From Candidatus Dadabacteria bacterium (GTDB lineage Bacteria; J088), in the NCBI GenBank assembly GCA_003695505.1, contig RFIY01000077.1, positions 1 through 5,165 of the forward strand: a DNA stretch of 5,165 bases. Direction: 5' to 3'. Below are positions 1 to 5,165 of the stretch, piece after piece (positions within the stretch are counted from its first letter, which is position 1; each line of letters opens with the position of its first letter). The translations under genes were made by a program, and so were the position numbers. Under the pieces are notes generated by a model. The model was not told the origin of the DNA. It did not search any database and was given only the letters and a program-made list of their open reading frames with translations.

Positions 1-324
1 AAATCCGAGCGCCCCATTCAGGATCAGGATCGCCGCGATTGTGATCGCATCGGACAGTTCGCCGACCGCGACCGACAGCGCCGCAGCGATAAACAGGATA
101 CCGACCAGCGGGTCGAGATACTGACGCGCAAGCACTTCGTACCAGCGGATCCGACGACCTTCGGGAAGCTGATTGAGCCCGTACTGTCTCAGTCGCTGAC
201 GTGCCTCATCGCCGCTCAGCCCACGTTCGCCATCGACACCGAGCTCTCGGGCTACGGCCGCGACATCACGGGCGTGCCACTTTGGCAACGTCGCGGAACC
301 TTCTTCGTGCTCAACGTCGTTCAC
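1..324 (-). CDS. P-type cation-transporting ATPase, N-terminal fragment (runs off left edge)
   Basis: The first 108 residues of an ATP-driven cation pump of the inner membrane. What is seen: an N-terminal cation-ATPase domain at about residues 16-75. It begins with KWHARDVAAVARELGV, continues with GLSGDEARQRLRQYG (36-49) and NQLPEG, then reaches YLDPLVGILFIAAALSVAVG (TM1, about 69-88) and DAITIAAILILNGALGF (TM2, about 92-108). This order is typical of P2-type Ca2+/H+/Na+ pumps rather than of heavy-metal P1B pumps, which have N-terminal CxxC domains. The phosphorylation (DKTGT) and ion-binding segments lie outside the window, so the transported ion cannot be named. The GTG start at 324 is chosen because it overlaps the stop of the upstream USP gene (shared GTGA) and has an AAGGA six bases before it; no ATG is available in frame. 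It is the last visible gene of the minus-strand cluster. Sure of the family, unsure of the substrate. Confidence 0.9.
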   Translation of the reverse strand, partial: MNDVEHEEGSATLPKWHARDVAAVARELGVDGERGLSGDEARQRLRQYGLNQLPEGRRIRWYEVLARQYLDPLVGILFIAAALSVAVGELSDAITIAAILILNGALGF

Positions 325-743
325 GATGCGTCCTTCCCCAACGGAATCACGAGCAACGGCCGGTCGACCGCGGCGACCAGTTCACCGATCGAGCGTCCAC
401 GATACAACGTGTGCTGCAACGGCCTGTGTCGACGTCCGACGACAATCACTTCCGCCTGCACTTCACTCGCGCAAAGCAGCAGTTCCTCGGTAATATCCCC
501 ACGACGCACAATCGTTTCACGAACAAATCCATATTGCGCAGAGACTTCGCTAAGTTGGGCGTCCGAAACGTTCTCATCCAGGTCGGTGCTCTGCGATGAC
601 AACACCGCACAGACAACCAGTGCGCGGTTTGCCGCGTCGGCCAGCGCTCCGGCCTGCTCGATCAGTTCTCGCGTGCCTGGCTGCAGATCGACGCCAAGCA
701 GCCAGCACGGGGATGTTGAAGACGTTGTTTGTTCACTCATCAT
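321..743 (-). CDS. Universal stress protein (UspA-like) with altered nucleotide-binding loop
   Basis: A small single-domain cytosolic protein of 140 residues, the usual USP length. What is seen: the first beta strand with its Asp (WLLGVDL, D19), a central helix LIEQAGALADAANRALVV, the IVRRGDITEELLLCASEVQAEVIVVGRR segment split over 78-105, and the C-terminal helix and strand GRSIGELVAAVDRP followed by LLVIP (116-134). ATP-binding USPs carry G-x2-G-x9-G-S/T. Here the first and third positions are glycine (G103, G116), but the second is H106 and the position after G116 is R117, so ATP binding is doubtful. Family members modulate stress responses, and some bind transporters. It lies between an antiporter and a P-type ATPase, overlapping both (11 and 4 bases), so a regulatory role for those pumps is a reasonable inference. 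Tandem ATG codons at 743 and 740 are both possible; GGAAGGGGG just upstream serves either. Confidence 0.88.
   Translation of the reverse strand: MMSEQTTSSTSPCWLLGVDLQPGTRELIEQAGALADAANRALVVCAVLSSQSTDLDENVSDAQLSEVSAQYGFVRETIVRRGDITEELLLCASEVQAEVIVVGRRHRPLQHTLYRGRSIGELVAAVDRPLLVIPLGKDAS
331..335 (-). promoter_or_regulatory. Ribosome binding site for the P-type ATPase
   Basis: On the minus strand AAGGA, within a run reading GGGGAAGGA, lies six bases before the GTG at 324. It sits inside the last codons of the USP gene. Together with the GTGA stop/start overlap it fixes the ATPase start and suggests translational coupling. Confidence 0.6.
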
Positions 744-1953
744 CGCCCCCTTCCGTTGATGGTACGCCCGCAGTCCGCATGCGCAGATCCTGTCCCCAGC
801 GCCGGACCAGTATCGTCAACAGCACCGGCACGAGCAGTGTCGACAACGAGATACTCGCGACGATAGCGGAGTACAGATCGCCGTCGAGCAATTTGCGGGA
901 ATAGAGGATGTCGGCCACTGCCAGCGTTGTCGACATCCTGACGGTCATCGACACGCCCATAACAATGGCCTCGCGCCGTTCGATCCTGCCGCGACGCAGC
1001 AATGGCCAGGGCGCGATCAACTTTCCGACAACTGCGGCGAGAAACAGACCGACTGCGATCATCGGCCGCTCGGCGAGGGAAGCCAGATCGACATTCCAGC
1101 CAACTTCGAAAAAGAACAACGGCCCAAACGCCGCATAGGCCAGCACCGCAATACCATCAAACGCCGCTGCCCCATTCGCGCCTGCCCGTTCCAGATGGGG
1201 ACGCAGCGCCAGGCCGGCCAGCAGTCCACCCAGGGCCATACCGATCTCGGACATCTCGGCGAGGAAGCCGGACAGAAACATCAATACCATACAGGCAATC
1301 ACCCACGCAGTTGCCCGACGTGGAATCGCCGCAAACAGTTTGCTCCCAAAACGCGAGATCAGCACGAGCAGCAATACCAGCGACACCAGCGCAATCAGAT
1401 GCTCTGGTCGAAAGGCCTGCCGCCCACCCTGCGAAGCGATCCAGATCGACGCTGCGACAATGACGATGAACTCGAACAGGTCGTCGATCGCCCCCACCGA
1501 AATGACGTATTGCCCCACACGGCTGCGCATCAGGCGAAACTCGTCAAGAATTGGGACGACCACACCCTCGGCAACCGGAGCGGCCAAAAGGCCTACGAAT
1601 ACGGCCACGAACCAGTCGTAACCAGCCACCGCAACGACCACTGTTCCCAGCAACCAGGGCGCGACAATGCTCGTCGCGGTCAGGGTCGCAACGCCGGGCA
1701 GGTGTACCAGTGTACGGAAGTCGAGTTCCAGACCGATGAAGAACATCAGCACCAGCAGGCCCAGGTCCGCCAGCAAATGGAGCGTTTCGGCAGGCACCCA
1801 GGCTTCGCCACCGGGGACAATGTGCAGCGCCACGCCCAGGTACAGCGGGATGATCACCATCGGAATCCGGGCCCGATGCACCAGACTGCCCAGAGCCCAG
1901 GTTCCGGCATAGAGGCCAGCCAGCCATCCCAAAAGTTGCATATCTTCGGTCAC
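733..1953 (-). CDS. CPA2-type cation:proton antiporter (Na+/H+ or K+/H+ exchanger family)
   Basis: An inner-membrane secondary transporter of 406 residues that would exchange a monovalent cation for protons. What is seen: about 12-13 hydrophobic segments, with LLVLMFFIGLELDFR (67-80) as the family signature, a GAIDD pair (D157, D158) matching the ion-binding aspartates of electrogenic NapA-like members, LFFFEVGWNVDL (279-290), and VRMSTTLAVADILY (338-351) where many relatives have RGE. There is no C-terminal nucleotide-binding (TrkA-N) domain, only a short charged tail of about 22 residues. The GTG start at 1953 is preferred: it overlaps the maf stop as GTGA and has GAGAAGG four bases before it. 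The ATG at 1941 (402 residues) is the alternative, with only a weak GAAG. The open frame extends to 2139, but that part is an Arg-rich shadow of maf. Odd points are an extra Glu at 129 in the segment before the DD helix and at 283. Family is sure; ion is not known. Confidence 0.92.
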   Translation of the reverse strand: MTEDMQLLGWLAGLYAGTWALGSLVHRARIPMVIIPLYLGVALHIVPGGEAWVPAETLHLLADLGLLVLMFFIGLELDFRTLVHLPGVATLTATSIVAPWLLGTVVVAVAGYDWFVAVFVGLLAAPVAEGVVVPILDEFRLMRSRVGQYVISVGAIDDLFEFIVIVAASIWIASQGGRQAFRPEHLIALVSLVLLLVLISRFGSKLFAAIPRRATAWVIACMVLMFLSGFLAEMSEIGMALGGLLAGLALRPHLERAGANGAAAFDGIAVLAYAAFGPLFFFEVGWNVDLASLAERPMIAVGLFLAAVVGKLIAPWPLLRRGRIERREAIVMGVSMTVRMSTTLAVADILYSRKLLDGDLYSAIVASISLSTLLVPVLLTILVRRWGQDLRMRTAGVPSTEGGDDE

Positions 1954-2585
1954 GACGCCTTCTCTGATGCGGTAGCGAGCCCAGCAGCAATCGTCTCCAG
2001 CCCCTGGACGACATCCCCCACGGACAGGCCGACGACGTTGTTGTAGTCGCCTTCGATGCGTTCCACCGCGACGAGGCCTATCCCTTCCTGGATCGCGTAC
2101 CCGCCGGCCTTGTCGAAAGCCTTTCCGGTCGCCAGCCACGCATCGATCCAGTCATCGGGCAGCCAACGAAACCAGACCCGGGTCGTGGCCACGGTTTCAA
2201 CCCTTGCGCCGCCAGTACCCATGACCACAGCCGTATGTACGGCGTGCATGCGACCCGACAGCGACCGCAACATTTCCCTCGCTTCTTGTGCGTCCACTGG
2301 CTTTCCCAATACCTGGCCATCCAGTTCGACCACCGTATCGGCACAGATCACCAGTTCCTGCCGCGTCAGGTCCTCGCAGGCGGCAAACTTGGCACGGGCG
2401 ATCTGCATTGCGGTGTCGGCGGCGGTGGCCCCGCTCAGCCCGGCCTCATCGATCGATCGAACAACGATCCGATGCGGTATGCCGGCACTGGCAAGCAGGT
2501 CCGTCCGCCGGGGAGATGCGGACGCGAGGACAATCGGCGGCAGTTGGTGCAGCAATTGTTCAAGGATCAGTCGGTGGTCCGACAT
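1950..2585 (-). CDS. maf: Maf-family nucleoside triphosphate pyrophosphatase (YhdE-type, dTTP/UTP)
   Basis: A cytosolic house-cleaning enzyme of 211 residues that hydrolyses (d)NTPs to the monophosphate plus pyrophosphate. What is seen: the N-terminal LASASPRRTDLL loop (20-31), the ICADTVV strand with the catalytic Asp (D83), GKP at 94-96, LSGRMHAVHTAV (109-120), KAFDKAGGYAIQ (155-166) and GDYNNVVGL (179-187). SPRR and the GYAIQ Gln166 follow the YhdE/Bacillus Maf pattern, which acts on dTTP, UTP and modified pyrimidines. YceF-type m7GTP enzymes have SPWR instead. The ATG at 2585 gives the usual family length; GGGAG lies ten bases upstream, a rather long spacing. The frame is open further upstream to 2978, but that is antisense to the neighbouring gene. 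It heads the minus-strand cluster and its stop overlaps the antiporter start by four bases. Maf genes are more often linked to cell-shape or ribonuclease G genes, so this setting is unusual. Confidence 0.95.
   Translation of the reverse strand: MSDHRLILEQLLHQLPPIVLASASPRRTDLLASAGIPHRIVVRSIDEAGLSGATAADTAMQIARAKFAACEDLTRQELVICADTVVELDGQVLGKPVDAQEAREMLRSLSGRMHAVHTAVVMGTGGARVETVATTRVWFRWLPDDWIDAWLATGKAFDKAGGYAIQEGIGLVAVERIEGDYNNVVGLSVGDVVQGLETIAAGLATASEKAS
1958..1964 (-). promoter_or_regulatory. Ribosome binding site deciding the antiporter start
   Basis: Minus-strand GAGAAGG lies four bases before the GTG at 1953 and sixteen before the ATG at 1941. The spacing favours the GTG start. It lies within the end of maf, so translation of the two genes is probably coupled. 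Confidence 0.55.
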
Positions 2586-2648
2586 GCTCGCGCGGCTCCC
2601 ACAAGTGCTATCGTAAATCTGAACCGGAACCCCACGCGGGAGACCCTG
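2586..2648. promoter_or_regulatory. Divergent intergenic region with start signals for maf and the molybdoenzyme
   Basis: These 63 bases are the only non-coding DNA between two divergent genes, so any dedicated promoters must be here or within the genes. The AT-richest stretch (about 2609-2618) holds TATCGT on the plus strand (2609-2614) and TACGAT on the minus strand (2610-2615). Each matches four of six bases of a sigma-70 -10 box, and they overlap one another. No good -35 is visible at 17 bases from either. An activator-dependent or other sigma-factor promoter is possible. The assignment is weak. Confidence 0.3.
2638..2642 (+). promoter_or_regulatory. Ribosome binding site of the molybdopterin oxidoreductase
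   Basis: GGGAG lies six bases before the ATG at 2649. It supports this start over any of the upstream in-frame codons, which fall inside the maf gene on the other strand. Confidence 0.6.
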
Positions 2649-4796
2649 ATGACCATCAGAATACATTATCGCACCTGCCCGCTTTGCGAAGCTATGTGCG
2701 GCCTGGAAATCGAACTCGACGCCGACCGCATCGTCGCGATCCGCGGCGATGCGGCAGACCCGTTCAGTCGTGGCCACGTCTGCCCGAAGGGCGTCGCGCT
2801 TGACCGGATCCACACGGATCCTGATCGTCTCCGTAAGCCATTGATTCGCGAAGGCGAGGATTGGCGCGAGGCGGAATGGGCCGAAGCGCTCGACTTCGCA
2901 GCCGATGGGTTGCGGCGGCTGCAGAAACGGCACGGCCATGACAGTGTCGCCGTCTATCTTGGCAATCCCAACGTCCACAACACCGGCTCAATGTTGATGA
3001 TGCCGAACCTCGTCAGGGCACTGCAGACCCGGCAGCGCTACAGCGCCACTTCGGCTGATCAGCTCCCCCATATGTTTGCCGCGTGGGCGATGTTCGGGCA
3101 TCAATTGCTGATGCCCGTGCCGGACCTGGATCGAACCGACCTGTTTGTGGTTTTCGGCGGAAACCCCGCAGCGTCGAATGGCAGCATCATGACGGCTCCG
3201 GATTTCCGGAACCGTCTGCGGGCCCTGCATGAACGGGGCGGACATTCGATCGTCCTTGATCCGCGCCGCACCGAAACCGCGGAGCTGGCGCGGGAATTCC
3301 ATTTCGTCCGACCAGAATCCGACGTATTCGTGCTGGCCGCAATCGTCCAGACGCTGTTCCGCAACGGCTGGATTCGCACGGGCCGCCTGGGCAAGATCCT
3401 CGACGGCACGATGGCGCTGCAGCAGGCCACGGCACGTTTTTCACCCGAGCTCGCAGCCGAGCAGTCCGGACTGGATGCAGCCTGGATCGAGGCACTTGCG
3501 AGAAAACTGTTCGAAACACCGCGTGCGGTCGTCTACGGACGCCTTGGCGTCTCGACGCAACGGCATGGGGCGCTGTGCCAGTGGCTGATCAATGCGATCA
3601 ATATCCTGACCGGCCACTTCGATGAAGCAGGCGGCGCGATGTTCGCGACGCCTGCCATCGACCCCGTTACCGCGCCGGGTGCATTCGCTACCGGCCGTGG
3701 CAGCTTTGGCCGCTGGCGCTCGCGCGTCCGCGACCTGCCCGAAGTCCACGGCGAGCTTCCTGTCGCCGCGCTCGCGGAAGAAATGACCGTACCCGGCGAC
3801 GACCGCGTGCGTGGATTCGTCTGCATCGCCGGCAATCCGGTGCTGAGCACACCCGGCGGCCATCTCCTGGATGCCGCGCTCGCGGAACTCGACTTCATGG
3901 TCTCGATCGACTTCTACCTGAATGAAACGAGCCGTCACGCCAACGTGATTCTGCCGCCGGTGCCGCCACTGGAGCGATCACACTACGATCTCGCGTTTCA
4001 CCTGCTGGCCATTCGCAATACGGCAAAATACAGCCCGGCGGCAATTCCGAGCGACGGGCTTTCGGACTGGGACATCGCCCTCGAACTGATCGACCGCCTT
4101 CAGCCCCGGCGCAAGATGGGGGTCGCACAGAAATTGACACACGTCGTGCTACGCCGCAGCGGACCAGAACTCTTGCTGGAGCTGGCATTGCTGGCGGGCC
4201 CGTATGGATTGCGGGCGCTCCAGCGCGGTCGGTTGCCGCTGACGCTGAAAACGTTGCGGCAGTACCCGCATGGTATCGATCTGGGGCCGTTGCGCCCGGC
4301 ACTGCCGGAGCGACTGCAAACGAAGGACAAACGCATTGAACTGGCGCCAACGCTGCTGCTCGAGGCCATCGCTAAACTCGAACCTGACGCCAGCTCCGGG
4401 GATCCCGACGTCCTGATGCTGATCGGGCGCCGCCACCTGCGCAACAACAACTCGTGGTTGCATAACATTGGCCCCCTGATGACCGGCCGGCGGCGCGACA
4501 CGCTGTGGATGCACCCCGACGACGCGAAACGCCGCGGCATCAAGGATGGCGACACGGTTCAGGTGGTCAGTGACGCGGGTAACGTGTCGATTGCTGTCAC
4601 GGTGACCGAGAAGGTGATGCCGGGTGTCGTGTCCCTGCCGCATGGGTTTGGCCATGACCGCCCCGGAATCCGGTTGAGCACTGCAGCGCGGCACGCCGGC
4701 GCGTCGATCAATGACCTCACCGACCCAAACCGCGTCGACCCGGTCTGCGGCAACGCGGCGTTCAACGGTACGCCCGTGCGCGTTACACCCGTATAA
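2649..4796 (+). CDS. Molybdopterin-dependent oxidoreductase, DMSO reductase superfamily, [4Fe-4S] type
   Basis: A complete 715-residue catalytic subunit that should bind bis-MGD molybdenum or tungsten and one [4Fe-4S] cluster. What is seen: C10-x2-C13-x3-C17-x27-C45 followed by P46-K47-G48, where the Lys lies on the electron path between cluster and pterin in this family. The central molybdopterin domain spans about 60-470 (LFVVFGGNPAASNGS at 165-179, VLDPRRTETAE, IAGNPVLSTPGG, FYLNETSRHANVILPP). The C-terminal dinucleotide-binding domain spans about 588-711 (LIGRRHLRNNNSW, WMHPDDAKRRGI, LPHGFGHDRPG). There is no Tat signal, so it is probably cytosolic. Aligned on the glycine at 150, the residue in the Mo-ligand slot of formate dehydrogenase and NapA is Asp137 (SADQLP), not Cys or Sec. 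No iron-sulfur, flavin or membrane partner is next to it. Related orphan proteins are common in bacteria and are often loosely labelled formate dehydrogenase or nitrate reductase; the substrate cannot be told from sequence. The ATG at 2649 has GGGAG six bases upstream and places the first Cys at residue 10, as expected. Confidence 0.93.
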   Translation: MTIRIHYRTCPLCEAMCGLEIELDADRIVAIRGDAADPFSRGHVCPKGVALDRIHTDPDRLRKPLIREGEDWREAEWAEALDFAADGLRRLQKRHGHDSVAVYLGNPNVHNTGSMLMMPNLVRALQTRQRYSATSADQLPHMFAAWAMFGHQLLMPVPDLDRTDLFVVFGGNPAASNGSIMTAPDFRNRLRALHERGGHSIVLDPRRTETAELAREFHFVRPESDVFVLAAIVQTLFRNGWIRTGRLGKILDGTMALQQATARFSPELAAEQSGLDAAWIEALARKLFETPRAVVYGRLGVSTQRHGALCQWLINAINILTGHFDEAGGAMFATPAIDPVTAPGAFATGRGSFGRWRSRVRDLPEVHGELPVAALAEEMTVPGDDRVRGFVCIAGNPVLSTPGGHLLDAALAELDFMVSIDFYLNETSRHANVILPPVPPLERSHYDLAFHLLAIRNTAKYSPAAIPSDGLSDWDIALELIDRLQPRRKMGVAQKLTHVVLRRSGPELLLELALLAGPYGLRALQRGRLPLTLKTLRQYPHGIDLGPLRPALPERLQTKDKRIELAPTLLLEAIAKLEPDASSGDPDVLMLIGRRHLRNNNSWLHNIGPLMTGRRRDTLWMHPDDAKRRGIKDGDTVQVVSDAGNVSIAVTVTEKVMPGVVSLPHGFGHDRPGIRLSTAARHAGASINDLTDPNRVDPVCGNAAFNGTPVRVTPV

Positions 4797-4799
4797 CAT

Positions 4800-4864
4800 C
4801 GCGCGGAACAAACCTCGCGGTGGACTGGTTCTCCGGCGCCGGACGGGCCGGTTCATTCCGCGTG
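4800..4864. terminator. Imperfect inverted repeat between convergent genes, possible bidirectional terminator
   Basis: Starting four bases after the oxidoreductase stop, CGCGGAA (4802-4808) pairs with TTCCGCG (4856-4862), and AACC (4811-4814) pairs with GGTT (4850-4853), with two mismatched positions between them. One wobble and one further pair (4801/4863, 4800/4864) extend the stem at its base. The loop of 35 bases contains a perfect ten-base palindrome, CCGGCGCCGG (4833-4842). There is no T-run on either side, so this is not a classical intrinsic terminator. Its place between converging genes is what suggests the role. Confidence 0.35.
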
Positions 4865-4870
4865 TGCCGC

Positions 4871-5165
4871 TCAGTGCAACAGGCGGTCCAGATAACGTTC
4901 GTTGATCTCGCGCGCCGGTCCGTGGACGCCTCGACGAAATGACTTGAGCACCTGTTCGCGGACTGAGCGCGGATCCACGCCATCTTCTGGCGTATCGAAC
5001 TCCTCGTCCCCGCGATTTTCGTCGCCGTCCCCTTCGTGCGCCAACGGATCCGAAAACGACGGGCGTTCGGCGAGCTGGCGGCGCTGCTCCTGCTTTTCGG
5101 CCAGACGCTCAGACGCGCGTTCCAGGTGATCGAGCGCCTGCCAGCTGCGTTGGCGCGCCTCAGAG
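4871..5165 (-). CDS. C-terminal fragment of a charged protein of unknown function (start beyond right edge)
   Basis: I do not recognise this protein. An open minus-strand frame enters from the right edge and gives 97 residues before a TGA at 4873-4871. It was accepted as coding because it has no stop over its length, strong G/C preference in third codon positions, and a natural-looking composition. What is seen: a likely amphipathic or coiled helix rich in Glu, Arg and Gln (about 1-34, with ASERLAEKQEQRRQLAER), an acidic low-complexity linker (about 43-63, with EGDGDENRGDEEFD), and a conserved-looking C-terminal helix VREQVLKSFRRGVHGPARE followed by INERYLDRLLH. The ending faintly recalls the C-termini of large membrane-anchored DUF4175-like proteins, but that is only a resemblance. 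It converges on the oxidoreductase gene with 74 bases between stops. Confidence 0.72.
   Translation of the reverse strand, partial: SEARQRSWQALDHLERASERLAEKQEQRRQLAERPSFSDPLAHEGDGDENRGDEEFDTPEDGVDPRSVREQVLKSFRRGVHGPAREINERYLDRLLH

Noticed and set aside
1195-2046. Long plus-strand open frame (283 codons) opposite the antiporter
   Set aside because: It lies antisense to a clearly recognisable membrane protein and its product is rich in His, Arg, Gln and Pro without domain features. This is expected from a GC-rich shadow frame.
1954-2139. N-terminal extension of the antiporter upstream of 1953
   Set aside because: The extension is an Arg-rich shadow of maf with no hydrophobic segment, and the GTG with its ribosome site and GTGA overlap is a better start.
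2619-2633. Short repeated GAACC units (GAACCGGAACC) as an operator
   Set aside because: Two five-base units six bases apart are too short to distinguish from chance in GC-rich DNA.
2235-2648. In-frame extension of the oxidoreductase upstream of the ATG at 2649
   Set aside because: The extension runs antisense through maf, lacks any family similarity, and the ATG at 2649 has a good ribosome site and puts the cluster cysteines at their usual distance from the N-terminus.
2586-2978. N-terminal extension of maf upstream of 2585
   Set aside because: The extra 131 residues are antisense to the oxidoreductase, and the Maf fold is complete with the 211-residue version.
4149-4856. Minus-strand open frame of 235 codons opposite the oxidoreductase C-terminus
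   Set aside because: The product is compositionally a shadow (Arg, Gln, Val rich, no motif), while the plus strand encodes a conserved dinucleotide-binding domain there.
4902-5129. Plus-strand open frame of 75 codons at the right edge
   Set aside because: The product is dominated by Ser and Arg, and the minus-strand frame over the same bases has much better codon third-position bias and a plausible protein composition.

Overview
This 5.2 kb window is GC-rich and packed with genes. Coding covers nearly all of it, and the only gaps are 63 and 74 bases. Codons favour G or C in the third position, GTG starts are used, and the gene families (a YhdE-type Maf pyrophosphatase, a CPA2-type antiporter, a DMSO-reductase-superfamily enzyme) suit a free-living proteobacterium, perhaps a gammaproteobacterium. 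The taxonomic guess is inference; there is no rRNA or other marker here.

Bases 1-2585 hold one minus-strand gene cluster, read right to left: maf (nucleotide pyrophosphatase), a CPA2-type cation:proton antiporter, a small universal stress protein (USP) and the N-terminus of a P-type cation-transporting ATPase that runs off the left edge. All three junctions overlap (4, 11 and 4 bases). This strongly suggests one polycistronic, translationally coupled unit devoted mainly to monovalent or divalent cation homeostasis, with a stress-protein subunit between two transporters.

Bases 2586-2648 form a short divergent intergenic region that must carry both start regions. To its right, on the plus strand, bases 2649-4796 encode a complete 715-residue molybdopterin oxidoreductase. 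It has a full [4Fe-4S] cysteine motif and no export signal. The slot that holds Cys or Sec in many relatives appears to be occupied by Asp137. No electron-transfer or membrane subunit lies beside it.

Bases 4797-4870 separate convergent genes and contain an imperfect inverted repeat that could act as a terminator. From 4871 to the right edge, the minus strand carries the C-terminal 97 residues of a highly charged protein of unknown function whose start lies beyond the window.

I see no mobile element, CRISPR array, tRNA or rRNA. The most distinctive points are the four-gene overlapping ion/stress cluster headed by maf, the unusual residues of the antiporter core and of the USP nucleotide loop, and the orphan molybdoenzyme with its apparent Asp ligand.
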